Source of the DNA: Amorphophallus konjac
Taxonomy: Eukaryota; Streptophyta; Magnoliopsida; Alismatales; Araceae
Direction: 5' to 3'
DNA: 64,000 nt
Assembly: GCA_022559845.1 (NCBI GenBank)
Contig: CM040118.1
Span: 448,816,053-448,880,052, forward strand
Below are positions 44,877 through 56,074 of this stretch, piece after piece. The notes below the pieces were generated by a model. That model was not told the origin of the DNA. It worked only from the letters and a program-made list of their open reading frames with translations, and made no database searches. The first letter of the stretch is position 1. Every line of letters starts with the position of its first letter. The position numbers were made by a program, and so were the translations under genes.

Positions 44877-46136
44877 TTGGCAACTATGGCCAACAAATGC
44901 CGACCCATCCAAGGTGATCGGTCCGTGTCCGAGTACATTCGGGACTATGATAAGTACTGGGTGGAATATGGAGTTGGAGAGGAGAGCACCATGATTGCCT
45001 TTCAGTTCCGGAGAGGTTTGCGGCTTCACTTCCAAATTGAATGTCTTATCCGCGACGCATTCTCTCTAGCGCAGTCCTATAAGGTCGCTCTAGAAGTCAA
45101 ACCACTTGAGTCCCGGTTTTCTCAGTTTAAAGGTGCCCTTCGGCAAGCATCTACCTCCCAGTCGAGTCCCGATCCGGTCGGACCGCCTACACCACAGCCT
45201 TCCCCACCTTAGTCGGGGAACCCCTTCCCTAGAGCTCCATTGCCATCTACTTCCGATCTTTATTCGGAACCATCTCATTTGGAGCCACTTCATCCCGAGC
45301 CACCCGTGTTTCTAACAGGTACGCTTTTCATAGTCGAGCCGCTTCTTAGTTGGCTCAAGGATGGCTTGGTCCCACCTCCGTATCCACCCATGGACCCCAC
45401 CTTACCGCTAGTGCCCGTCAACTCCTTCCACACTACATTCCGGTCTAGTTATCATGTTGATACATTGGATGACCTTATTGTGGGATTAGACTCGCAATAG
45501 AAGATGACACACTCATTGGCCCGAGGCTTCGACCAACCCATTAGTCTTAGCTTCACCTATCCGGCCTTAGGGTCCATTACCTCCGTGTGCACCGTGGGTA
45601 GTGTCACCACGAAGATTCTCTTATTCCTCCCCATGTGGGCCGAACTCGACTTCATACCCTTTTATCCGAGGGAGGAACCATACTTCCTACCTATGATCAC
45701 TGTCCCACCCGCCACAATTCATGAAGGTGACCATCTACACCTTCAAGACTTCCATACATGGGACCATGACTTGTGGGAACCCACCACAAGGGGTCATACC
45801 TTCTTTGATCCCTTTGACCCATTCCCTAGTGGGCCCCTTGACCCACCATATATACTTCATTTCTTCGAGGGAGTCCACTACCACACCCCTACCCTACAGG
45901 CCGGGTCATCTATACCCACCAAGCCCAATCTCGATACACCCACACCCGGCTCGTCCACACCCGGCTCTCCTAGCCCTCTCAAGTCTCCCAAATCCGAAGG
46001 GCCGTTCATGCATGACTGGGTCATACTTGGGCATCTAGGTGTTCCCCATTACACCAACCACCAATTACGTCAAATGCATGCATGGCACATATTCGGGTGT
46101 CCTGGTCCACCGTCGCCTATGCGTAGGTCGGACTAA
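44877..46136 (+). pseudogene. gag-like ORF with unrecognised C-terminal region, two TAG stops
   Basis: One frame of 420 codons is broken only by TAG at 45210-45212 and 45498-45500. The N-terminal 75 residues resemble the second half of a Retrotrans_gag capsid (DRSVSEYIRDYDKYWVEYGV, then AFQFRRGLRLHFQIECLI). No zinc knuckle follows. The middle is rich in Pro and Ser. The C-terminal 210 residues (starting MTHSLARGFDQPISLSF) are rich in aromatic and Pro residues (for example DFIPFYPREEPYFLP) and I do not recognise them. Preservation of the frame over 1.2 kb suggests past selection or recent decay. Confidence 0.6.
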
Positions 46137-46568
46137 CATTAGGTTTGTTTAGGGTCTTTTTGAGTCTTTGTTTCATCTGTCTGCCATGTGTCTGTGCATA
46201 CATCGAGTCGAGTTAGTCTTTTGCACGCTCGCGATGTTAGTCCCTTTCGAGTGTGAGACTTGTAGGACTTTGGGTTCAGTTCTACTTCACATATCGGATC
46301 TAGTCACATAAGGGACCTAGTGGTGATTCCCAGTGAGTCTTCAAGCCGCCTTCCCTCCTTTGCGAGTGACCCCACCCCAGAGTGTCCACCTTTAGCCTCA
46401 GTCCCACAGCAGTGTGAGCATATCGAATCTATACGGGATGAGCATGTGTCGATTACTTGGAGTGGAGCATACTCCGCGCTTCCAGGTTCGGTGACGCATC
46501 CGCCGGAGCTACTCGAGCAGCCGCACCCCTTACTCGATGGGGTCTAGTTCTTCCCACCCAGGGAGAAT
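46137..46568 (+). pseudogene. Short 3' interior with pol-tail remnant
   Basis: There is no full gene. The last codons before the LTR (MGSSSSHPGRIDG, from 46537) match the pol C-terminus of the chromodomain element at 8 kb. The PPT-like GGGAGAAT follows at 46561-46568. Confidence 0.6.
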
Positions 46569-48519
46569 TGATGGGGACATCAGAGCAAGACCACTAACTT
46601 TTTATTTTGCATTTGAGTCCTTTTATTTACATTTATATCTTTGGGAAAATATGTATGCAATTGTAAGGCTTTATAAGTCAATATGTCATTCCCTAAGGAT
46701 CTTTGGGTTTTTGTGCAAAAGTCTAGTAGGACCAGCAAGGGGCCCCCATCTCCTTTCCTATTGGTCCACCTAAGCCTTAGGGCCCATGTGAGGCCAGTCA
46801 AAGGTCCAAGGTGGGCTTCTAGATGGCTTGACCATTCAAGGAGATAATTGGATTAAAAAGTCCAATATTCCAACCCTTATAGTCCAAGATGCTTCCCCCT
46901 TATAATATAGTTTATCCCATGTTGTATTTTTTATTTAATTTGGTCATTTGACCACATGGGGAAGAAAATCCCCTCTCTCCCACGAAATTCCCAACCCCCC
47001 ACCCCTTGCCATTCTCTATATAAGCCTATGTATAGTGTCATTAGAGATATTAATGAAGAGAAAAAATTGTGAAATTTGGTTGGAGCCAAAGAAGGGTGTG
47101 CCCTCCTCCTCTCTCCCTGCCCCTCTTGCAGATGGATTTCTGCTAAATCTTGGGTGTGATGCCCTTCTATCTTCTCCTTAGCCCCTCTGAATTCTATTTC
47201 TGCCGCCGCCATCGCACCGCCATCGCGCCACTGCCACCATCGCCGGATTCTATCTACATCAGGATAGAAGCTCATCTCCAGATTTTTATCTCTGGTTCTT
47301 GTTGTCTGATCAAGCCCAAACTTTTAGGATTTGTTCTACGTGTCTCCCTTAGTCTCCAATTTAAATTTTTTGGATGTCGTTTAGTATTTTTCCCACATTT
47401 CTTGTTCTTTCCCTTGAAATCTGCCATTCTGCAGATCAACGAGATAGAGTAATCTGTTAGTATTTTTAGCACCCCCTTAACAATTTCCAAAAAATCCACA
47501 AAACTTATCCAGTGTTCCTCACATATACCCCCTTCCACCATAATTTTCGTGGAGTCTATAAAAATCATTTAGTCCTTGGTCAAAGGTCAGTTTTAGGCAG
47601 ATCCCTTGCTGTCCTGAGTGTCAGTAACCTGATACACAGGAAAACCCATAGTTTGCAGAGCCTCCCATTTCTCATTCCCTGGTTGGATCGACCTACAAAA
47701 TTTATATGTTGTATATCTGGGAGTCCTCTTTCCAACCCCACCAGTCTTGCCTCGATCTGATTCCGGATTTGAGAGAACTAGTTTTTGCTGCCGAGACACA
47801 CAAATCTATTCCCTGTGCAGATCAGAAAATTTAGTCCGGGAATAATTCGTGCAAAATTATCAAAAGTCAACTTCTGGAACCGCCACTTCAGGGAGTCGAT
47901 CAGGGACATCCCGCCATCGTCCCAGCCAAGCGGTACCTTCAGAAGACCTCAGGAGGACGTCGTTCCTTTGGAATCCGCACCTTGCTATCCAGCGAGTCAG
48001 AACCGAGTCGGCACAGTACCGAGTCGGCGCAGGACCGAGTCGGACCAGCAGGCCGAGTTCATGCCGAACGCACCTCTAGATTGCTGCCCGTCAACCCAGG
48101 GTCGGTCCTCCCGAGCCCCACTTGTAGCCCTTTACCTCCCTGCGTAGAGTGGGCAATAGATTTTACTGTTGTAATTAGCTTTTACCGTTGTTACCGGGAG
48201 TTACCGTACTTGACCAAGAACGTCTTCTCCACGCCTGGAGCGTGGAGGTACACTTGCCACCCTCCTCGTAGGCATTGCTTTACTCGTATATTTTTGTATA
48301 TGCCGCTGCATGAGTGATAGATTATCTAGCTTGTTATCATTTTATCACCGCTGTGAGAGCGAGAGTGAGTGACCATCCCGTGACTCGACCCGAGTTAACA
48401 TGGAAAGGTCAATACCTGAGACTCACTGCCAGTTTCTCAACCGTGCACTGTCCCACGTCTTCCCTCGCATAGGGACGATCGCGAGCTAGAGTCCCAGGTC
48501 GCGTGTCCGTCCCGCATCA
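46569..48519 (+). repeat. 3' LTR of the non-autonomous element
   Basis: This is a second copy of 42535-44500, with the same ends and the TATA box at 47015-47022. Differences include loss of a few CCG units near 47200. Confidence 0.9.
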
Positions 48520-48524
48520 TGATT

Positions 48525-49600
48525 CTTCGCCAAGGAGCGAGGGTCACCCCGACCCCTAGACAAACGGCATCGTCATGTCGACGCCCCAGTCACCGGGCCC
48601 AACCAAGGGTCCTAACCAACTAGCCGTGACCCATGGCAACATGAACAATTGATCGGGCCCACCCCCGATCACTAAGTCTGCGGGTTTACCTGCGTTCAAC
48701 ACAGCTACCCGAGCCGACCAGGGGGCGCCCTGATTACAAGCCACGCCATGTGGCACCCAGCAACGAGGCGGGGGTCTACCCTCGAGTCGCCTCCCTCCAG
48801 CCCTCTGAAGTCAAAGGAAGACCCATCTAGGCCAACCACAAGCTTCAGGAGCTCACAACACCCGTATACGGCCCACGCACGCGTGTCAGGAATTTCCCCG
48901 AGCACCTGGTGGGCGCATATGCTCCTGCCACTCTACAGCAAGCCGGAGCCCAACTCAAGACTCCCAGCGACCCATCGCGTCATGCACCACCATCGTATGC
49001 CCTCGCATACGGATCGACCTTGCGGGGTCTCCGGGGGCGGAGCCCACAGAAGAAAATTCCTATTTATAACAGGGGCATTGATGTCTTTCGGTACTCTGAC
49101 TTATGGCAGTCAAACCCCAGTCAAACCCATAGTCAAACCCCCGGTCAAACCCGGGTAAACCCCCCAGTCAAACCTGCGTAGACCGCCCCCCTCTCTCCCT
49201 CTCCAGTTCGCCTAAACCCCCATAAAACAAAAAAAAAACTTTTTAAATCAAAAAAGTCCCCAGCCCATGCCCAGTCCGCCTAAACCCTTGGGTTTAGGCG
49301 GACCAGCCCAGCCCCTTGGGCTGGTCCGCCTAAACCCATCCCAAATAAAAAAAAGATTTTTTAATGAAAACAACCCTTCGTGAGGGGTTTAGGCGGACCA
49401 GACCAGCCCCTTGGGCTGGTCTGCCGAAACCCCCTTGGGGGAGGGGTTTAGGCAGACTAGACCAGCCCCTTAGGCTGGTCCGCCTAAACCCTCCCTCCCC
49501 CACTCCATAAACAAAAAACAAGTATTTTTTAGGGTTTACCAAGACCAAGTTGGGCCCCCAACTTGGTCCGCCTAAACCCTTCCCTAACCCTTCACATTCC
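48525..49600 (+). other. Putative U3 of the 3.7-kb LTR, no gene
   Basis: This is GC-rich sequence. Direct repeats of a GTCAAACCC word occur at about 49110-49170, followed by palindromes at 49274-49580. Short open stretches show no domain. Confidence 0.5.
49274..49580. repeat. Nested long palindromes (cruciform-capable) just upstream of a TATA box
   Basis: 49274-49303 is a perfect 14-bp-arm palindrome (GTCCGCCTAAACCC, mirrored, 2-bp loop). An overlapping palindrome at 49290-49336 has 19-bp arms, beginning GGTTTAGGCGGACCAGCCC. Further units near 49386-49432, 49444-49490 and 49541-49580 reuse the same GGTTTAGGCGGAC and CCAGCCC words with substitutions. Confidence 0.9.
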
Positions 49601-49601
49601 C

Positions 49602-49608
49602 TATAAAA
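49602..49608 (+). promoter_or_regulatory. TATA box of the 3.7-kb LTR
   Basis: TATAAAA lies 20 bp after the palindrome cluster, followed by a GGGAGCTCAAGGGAGATAG leader. Plus-strand orientation is consistent with the AATAAA near 51415. Confidence 0.6.
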
Positions 49609-50234
49609 GCCCCCTTAGGGAGCTCAAGGGAGATAGAATGGAATGCATGCAACAACCTATGACCTAACCGCTGCACCCTCGGAGTTCCTCCGCTGGCACC
49701 CAACGAGGGTCGTATGCAGAACGTGAAGAACTAACTGCGTGCGTGGTTGGCTTGTTGATCGGCTTGTACACACCGAGGGTATGTCACACGTACTCCCCTC
49801 ACGTGGCGTCTAGACATCGTACACATGTCCACTCCCGTTGCACCTAAGGCGTTATGACAACGGTAAACGCACCTGTATTCTGGGTCCGCCCACGTATGAG
49901 AACCCACGGTTGCTACGCATACGCCATGATGCCGCACCTACTTTCGACACAGAACCGCGTGCCTACTGCTCGTCCCGAGATGGCCGCCGACCACTTTGTC
50001 TGATGACTCGAGTTAGCTGGACCATGGCCCGGGAGTAATATTCCCGGGGCCGACCTCGACTCCCCAGCATGACGACACTCGCCTTCCGAGGCCCGGACCT
50101 GACTGCTTACCTTGAGCGGCGTCTGACCTCTGTCAAGCGCCAGCCCACGACCGCCCCTGCCATCTAGGTAGTCGGGCTTGTCTCGATCTCCTCATGGAGA
50201 GCCTCTGTAAAACACGCGGATATCTTCCTTATTA

Positions 50235-51194
50235 CGCATTGACCCGGGGACCGACCTGCGCGTCGGAATTGTCCCGTGGCTTACGCCGGTTGTACTTTGG
50301 CCTCCTTGGCCCATTTGTAAAGCCCACGTGGCTCTCATACAACATGAAACCAGTTGAGCACATGTACATGTACTCAGGTCTCAACCTCTTCATGGCGCCC
50401 GCCTCCTTCAGTCACAACGATGCCTCTGGCACCCGACTGCCAGTCACACTGGGCCCCGAGCACGACCATTGAGGTCTCCTGGCGCCCACCTCCTTCAGTC
50501 ACAACGGTGTCCCCGGCACCCGACTACCAGCTACTCCAGTCACATCGGGGCCCGCGGTGCCCAACCATTCAACAACCTCAGTCACAATGGTGCCCCCGGA
50601 ACCTGACTGCCAGCTACTCCTGTCACATCAGGGCCTGCGGCGCCCGACCATTCAACAACCTCTATCACAACGGTGCCCCCGGCACCCGCCTGCCAGCAAC
50701 TCAAGTCACATCGGGGCCCACGACACCTGATCACTCAACAACTCCAGTCACAATGGCGCCCCCGGCACCCGACTGCCAGCTATTCCAGTCACATCGGGGC
50801 CCGCGGCACCCGATCACTCAACAACTCCAGTCACAACGGTATCCCCGGCACCTGACTGCCAGCTACTCCAGTCACATCGGGGCCTGCGACACCCAATCAC
50901 TCAACAACCCCAGTCACAACGGTGCCCCCGACACTCGACTGCCAGCTACTCCAGTCACATCGGGGCTCGCGGCACCCGACCACTCAACTTCCCCAGCACA
51001 ATGGTGCCTACGGCACCCCTACTGCCTCGACCTCGACACTGTCTCATGTCAGGAATACATTGTGACACCCCTCGGGCGCCATCCTGCTGAGTCACAGGTC
51101 CTCTGACGGACACTATGTACAGATACGGAACTACCCACACAATAATGCAATGACCTGGGGACCGTCATGAACGTCGAAATTGTCTCGAGGCTTG
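50235..51194. repeat. Duplicated block flanking the minisatellite
   Basis: 50235-50285 and 51147-51194 share ATGACC(C/T)GGGGACCG, then CGTCG(G/A)AATTGTC(C/T)CG and GGCTT. They are about 912 bp apart and enclose the 83-bp array. Confidence 0.7.
50410..51012 (+). repeat. Minisatellite, about 83 bp, about seven copies, dimeric unit
   Basis: Each unit consists of two related halves of about 41 bp. One begins CAGTCACAACGGTGCCCCCG, the other CAGTCACATCGGGGCCCGCG. Both share GGCACCCGA. Unit starts are near 50580, 50664, 50747, 50829 and 50912, with degenerate copies left of 50580. An open frame across it (50354-51106) is a by-product of a period near a multiple of three and is not considered a gene. 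Confidence 0.85.
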
Positions 51195-51864
51195 CAAGCA
51201 ATTGTAATCGGGCTCTCATGCCCTCATATAAATGCCTTTCATGGCATATAAGTCATGTAATCCAGTCAGGGAGCGGATCCCCCTCCTCGCCGGAACCAGT
51301 CTCTCTGCCCCCAGTTATCCTTGTTGTGTTGCTATTGCCCTGTCGCTGTTGCACGGACTAAGCCCTCCCGACGTCGCGTCTCCCAGGGTCCCTGACTCTC
51401 TCTTTGACAGTAGAAATAAAGGTATTCAGATTCAATCCGATGTAAAATAAACACTGGTTGCTTACGACCGGTGGGGAAAGACGTGCAGTACACAAATCCC
51501 CAAAATCACCTACGCACTCGCACCCATGGAACCCCTTCTATCCACGTGTCGCCTGATCTCTCGAGCCACGTGCCACGTCCTGGCGATGCTTCCCTGGTCA
51601 ATCCTTGGTTCCATAGGTGATTGTCGAGAAATCGACTGGCACGCCCACATTCCACCCTACCATCCCTATCCCACTCTCCCAGAATGATTAACCATACGCC
51701 ATCCCTTCCAGCGTGTTCATATCGTTCTCTCCGCCTTCTTCTCAATACCCCCGAAATCCCCGCGTGCCCAGTCAACCTATCTCGGCCTTCCGTAAAAAGG
51801 CAAGTGTGCACCCCCGCCACGAGGAAGAAACACAAGTGACTCTCTGTGCGCGTATAACAGTCAC

Positions 51865-52160
51865 ACAATTGGCTTATGCTCAGTAAGCTATGATTCAAAC
51901 CCTTCACCAAAAGAACATTCTCAATTAAAGTTTCAGAATTCTTACCTATGTTGCCGATCCCGATGATTTTTCCTTTATCCTTTCCTCCAAAGGCAACGGA
52001 GCCTCCTTCCTTGTCCTGCAATGTAGACAACACCTTCGTGTTCCCTGTCATATGCCTTGAGCAGCCGCTGTCCAAATACCACTTGCTCCCCCTAGCTTCA
52101 AGACATATCTACAAGATACAAAGTTCTCATCCAATTGATTTTGATACCCAAACTAATTTA
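51865..52160 (-). pseudogene. SIRE protease region (interrupted by the solo LTR)
   Basis: The minus strand reads KWYLDSGCSRHMTGNTKVLS with an intact D-S-G motif, then GGSVAFGGKDKGKIIGIGNI, LIENVLLVKGLNHSLLSISQ. It stops at the GTCAC insertion site (51864). Upstream lie a TGA (after WVSK) and a TAG, at the gag-pol boundary. The continuation is at 42160. The protease would process the polyprotein. Confidence 0.88.
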
Positions 52161-53355
52161 GGTCCATGAGAGTTGGTCCAATTTTGCACATATCTCTTTT
52201 TGATCCAAACAGCATGATTTCTTTGAGTATCTTGTTTGAACCAGCAATTTTCTATAACATGACCAAATCTACCATAGTGAAAGCTAATAAGATTTGAAAA
52301 CCTTCTTTGGAATTTGCGTGGTTTAGATTAGACATGTTTTGGCTTGGTGTGTGAGCAAGATGCACAATTATTTTCTTTTTCATGAACATATGATGTTGTA
52401 ATTTTGTGCTCAAAGGATTTGTTGTTTTAGGGAATGTACCCTAAACCTTCTTTCTGGAAGTTAACTTTAACTCCCAACATGTTATCTAGATTTTTTTGCC
52501 TTTAACAAACCTAGAGAGGGTGAACTACAAGTCAGTCACTTCTTTGTTCAAGCTCAGATTTTTATTTTCAAGTTCTGAAATTAAAGATGTCAGAACTTCT
52601 TTTTCATTTTTCAATTTTTTAGAAATTTTTTCTACTTCAAAAATTTTACATGATAACTCCTCTTTGACTTTTTCAATATCTGAACTTGTTTGTAACAAGA
52701 TTTCTTTTTCATCGGCTAGTTTAAACCATTCATGTTCAAGTTTTTCAAACGTGATAGAAGAACCTTCATGTGGGAGATCTTCGATCTTTTTCTTGAGGGA
52801 TTTGTTTTCAGATATGATTTTTATGTATTTTGTAAACAACTTTTCATACTCTAATTCCCATTGTTCATTTGAAATAAAGTCAGGATCAAAGGTTACCTTA
52901 GTTGAATTGTCTTCATGTGCCATGAGGCACAGGCTTTCCACGAGCTCTTGCAGCTCCTCTTCGGACTGTTTGTCCTCTTCGTCACTCCATGTGGCGACCA
53001 TGGCTTTGGGCTTCCTGAACTTCTCCTTCTTGAATTTTCTTTTCAAGTATGGGCACTCTCCTCTCATGTGCCCGGGCTTCTTACATTCATAGCAAATAAC
53101 GTTGTTGGGCTTGCTCGGCTCGCCCTTGGTTTGAGCTGGCTTTTTTTGCCCCTTTCTGAAATTTTCTTGAAAATGTTTCTTCCTTCTTAAAAATTTCTTT
53201 ACTTGGCGAGTCCACATGGCCAAGTCTTCTACCTAGTCACTTCCTTTGGAGGACTCCTCTTCTTGGGAATCATCATCATGTTGGTTGGCTTTCACGGCCA
53301 CCGTTTTCTTCTTCTTGGACTCTTCATCGATAGTTCTTTTGATGTTTATTTCATA
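52161..53355 (-). pseudogene. SIRE gag, second half (zinc knuckle and coiled coil)
   Basis: The frame from 53344 runs through acidic/Lys-rich sequence, a stop just before 53223, and then MAMWTRQVKKFLRRKKHFQE, the knuckle CYECKKPGHMRGEC (around 53094-53053) and a long heptad-like coiled-coil stretch to about 52525. Another knuckle-like region (near 52240) is decayed. It closely matches the copy at 12-1109. The first half lies beyond the LINE at 56075-56677. Confidence 0.88.
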
Positions 53356-53511
53356 TTTTTTTGGTAAGTAATAATGTATGTATTAAATGAAGAGGGGCTG
53401 TACATCAAAGTCTGAAAATAGAACTAACATACTCAGGGCCACACAAGCTGTGGTCTCAGAGCTAACTCAGAAATAAGAATAGTGCCACACATGTTGTGGA
53501 CTCAAAGGTAA

Positions 53512-53901
53512 CTAAGAAATAGGAATGACTCTAATGAAAATAGTTTTCTCTCTTGTAGTCAGTCTTTTGTGACCCTGTGCCTCCATGACTCCTCTAGCAT
53601 CATGTAGGATGTCAATTAAGAAGTTAGATTTCAAAGTGGAAGTGCCTTCAAAGATTCTTTTGTAGCGCTCCCTCCATATTCTCCAAATAGTAATGCGAAA
53701 CAGAATTCTAGCAAAGCTAACCAATTGACCTATTTTCGGGAACTCAGATTGTAGTTGCTGCAGCTCATGGATCAAACCAATCTTCGGTTGCCTGGAAAGG
53801 TCAAAACGAGTCAACATTTGTTTCCAAACCCAACTTGAGAATGCACATTCAAAGAAAATATGATCTTGTGAGTCTATTCCCTTCATGAATAAAACACACA
53901 T
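53512..53901 (-). pseudogene. LINE zinc-binding RT-associated domain (zf-RVT)
   Basis: The segment reads CVLFMKGIDSQDHIFFECAF, then SSWVWKQML. This has the C...H.FF.C pattern of the zf-RVT domain C-terminal to plant LINE RT. It is preceded by degraded sequence (WQAALNKLPT) with stops. It follows ORF2 RT on the minus strand. Confidence 0.8.
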
Positions 53902-54488
53902 GCGTGTTAGATAAAACCCCTTTTTTTCTGATTCTCAGCCGTTGGTAGTTTATTCAATGCAGCCTGCCAAGTGCAATGAGATGCAATTTGTGCAGTTGGG
54001 TTCTTCCAGACCCATTCATAGTAGTCAAAAGCTTGACCTTTTTGTCGAATATCTTGCCAAATAGTGTTTGTTTTTATGGTTCCCACATGATTATGCCAGC
54101 TAATAGTGTCTGAACTTCCATTGAGAATATGGACTTCCTCTATTAACTGCCACAGTTATGCCATTTCTACTGACAGGGGAGTGGGAAGTTGCCATTGCCC
54201 TTCTGAAATGAGTATACTCACCCTTGCATTTTTATCAAGCAAAAAATCATGCCTTATATGGTCTCCATATAGTTGATTAATGCTATATCCATTGATCCAT
54301 AGGTCAGACCAAAGATTGGTATCTTACCCATTGCAGATTGAGTAATTGATGTGGCTTTGGATTAATGTTCTGGCTTACAGAACACTTTTCCAGGCTGAAG
54401 AAAAATGAGACTGAATTTTGAAGTCTCATATGTTTTTGACTGATAAGTACTTCCTCTTAATCCATTTAGTCCATAAAGACTTTTTATC

Positions 54489-55813
54489 TTACAGAATGTC
54501 CCACAGCAGCTTACCTCCACATGCCTGGTTCCATTCTTTCAGACATTTTAAACCCAGGCCACCTTCTATTTTTGGTTTACAGATTTGGTTCCAAGAAACC
54601 ATATGATTGGCTGTTTTAGATGAGTGACCACTCCAGTAAAAATTCCTCAGAATCCTTTCAATTTCTCGAATTAGTCCTATAGGGAGATGGAATGCAGTTG
54701 TCCAGTAAATTGAAAAGGATGAGAGGACAGACCTTATTAGTTCCAGTCTGCCAGACCTGGATAGCAACCTATTTGTCCATGCATCCACCTTCTTTTTGAT
54801 CTTCTCCGCAATAGGGTAGTAGTTGGACTTTTTGATAGATTTAGAGAGTAAAGGGAGTCCAAGATAAGGCACTGGAAGTTCACCTATTTTAACACCAATC
54901 TGGTTTGAAACACTGAGTTGATCCTGCATTGCACCTCCAAGGTATACTTTACTCTTCTCTGAATTAAGCTTTAGACTAGACATAGCAGCAAATCTTCGAA
55001 GCAAGGGGCCCACATGACTAATAGAAATTGGATCAGCATTCACAAATAGAATTAAATCATCTGCAAAAGTGATGTGTGATATCTTCAAGGGACCAGCTGA
55101 AGGGCATTCAATATTACCACTTTGCACTTCTTTATTTATGAGGGATGTGAATCCTTCCATGACAATTGTGAAGAGGTATGGGGACAAAGGGTCTCCCTGT
55201 CTGAGGCCATTGAGACTTTTGAAAAATCCCTGCGGCGTGCCATTAACCAGAACAGAGAAACTAGAGCTCTCTATGCAGATTGAGATCCAATTAATAAATG
55301 TGTATGGGAATCCCATTTGATATATGAGGAAGTATAGATAGCCCCTATTTACAGAATCAAAAGCTTTTTTGAGATCTGCCTTCAAGCATATAAGTTTACC
55401 TTTAGACTTTGAATGCATGTTCTAGATAATGTCATTGGCCAATAACACATTATGGTGAATACTTCTCCCCTTGATGAATGCAGTCTGATTTTCACTAATA
55501 AGGTGTGGTAGGACTTTTTGCAATCTATTTGCTAGCACCTTCGATATTATTTTGTAAAAGAAGTTACACAGTGAAATGGGCCTATATTGATCAAATGAAT
55601 CTGCCCCTTCCTATTTTGGAATCAAAGAAATGAAGGTGCAATTCCACTGCTTGAGCATATGATTTGTGGAGAAGAATTCCTTGACTGCTGAAATAACATC
55701 ATTTCCAGTTATAGACCAAGTGGCTTGATAGAATTCTGTTGGAAATCCATCTGGACTTGGACTTTTATTTTTTGGGGCTTGAAAGACAGCATGTTTAATC
55801 TCCTCATCTCAAA
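54489..55813 (-). pseudogene. LINE reverse transcriptase
   Basis: Upstream sequence with stops (FISLIPK, DQYRPISLCNFFYKIISKVL, ENQTAFIKGRSI) leads into the 309-residue open frame. The frame contains CLKADLKKAFDSVN (first catalytic Asp), NGLRQGDPLSPYLF and ITFADDLILF (Asp pair), then PVPYLGLPLLSKSIKKS in the thumb. This is a typical plant L1 RT used for target-primed reverse transcription. Catalytic residues are intact but the surrounding frame is broken. Confidence 0.92.
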
Positions 55814-56074
55814 TTAGAGAACAAAGCACATTTGATTCTTCCTCAGAAAGTTTATCAATTGGAGTGAAAACCTTGTCCCCTGAGCATGGCGGCTAGTTGA
55901 GAAGGTCTTTGAAATACTGAACATCATATTCATTGATCTCTTGTGAATCAGTGGAATAGCTTCCATCTTGGAGTTTACACTTCCTGATGCTATTGATTGC
56001 CCTTCTGCTCTTAAAAGCTCCATAGAAGTATTTTGAGTTTGTGTTTCCAAGTGCCAGCCAATTTTTATTTCATA

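Larger units (their letters stand above)
42535..48519 (+). mobile_element. Non-autonomous chromovirus-like LTR element with long LTRs
   Basis: The LTRs 42535-44500 and 46569-48519 (about 1.96 and 1.95 kb) start TGATGGGGACATC and end GTCCGTCCCGCATCA. Flanks CGATT (42530-42534) and TGATT (48520-48524) match at four of five bases. The PBS (44504-44515) and a PPT-like tract (GGGAGAAT, 46561-46568) are present. The 2.07-kb interior encodes only a gag-like protein. The pol C-terminal tail MGSSSSHPGRIDG is kept before the 3' LTR, as in the chromodomain element at 8 kb (MGSSSPHPGRFDE), so it is likely a deletion derivative of that type of element. Confidence 0.88.
42166..51859 (+). mobile_element. 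3.7-kb solo LTR (own length) with a 6-kb element nested in it
   Basis: It begins TGTTGGCACCGAC, ends GCGCGTATAACA and is flanked by GTCAC. Without the nested element at 42535-48519 and its TSD, about 3.7 kb remain. A TATA box (49602-49608) is preceded by cruciform palindromes and followed, 1.8 kb later, by AATAAA at about 51415. No gag, pol, PBS or PPT is present. This U3-R-U5-like order on the plus strand fits a solo LTR. An 83-bp minisatellite fills much of the putative R/U5 region. I do not recognise the family. Confidence 0.65.
53356..56063 (-). mobile_element. 5'-truncated L1-type LINE, TSD of 11 bp
   Basis: Minus-strand non-LTR element of 2.7 kb, 3' end at 53356 with a short poly(A) (T run on plus at 53356-53362). 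The target duplication TTTATTTCATA occurs at 53345-53355 and 56064-56074. It begins inside ORF2 (LALGNTNSKYFYGAFKSR-type linker region), so endonuclease and ORF1 are missing. Removing it restores the SIRE gag frame. It contains several stops. Confidence 0.9.

Noticed and set aside
42535..48519. Two independent solo LTRs instead of one element
   Set aside because: A PBS follows the left copy, a PPT precedes the right copy, and near-matching 5-mers flank only the outer ends.
49274..49336. MITE with terminal inverted repeats
   Set aside because: The palindrome arms are nearly adjacent, no TSD flanks them, and the arm words are reused in overlapping units.
50354..51106. 250-residue ORF as a protein gene
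   Set aside because: It lies across the 83-bp minisatellite. Its Pro/Thr/Ser-rich composition reflects the repeat and no domain or family motif is visible.
52496..53092. Plus-strand 198-residue ORF
   Set aside because: It is the reverse complement of the gag coiled coil. The Lys/Glu codons give Phe/Ser/Leu on the other strand.
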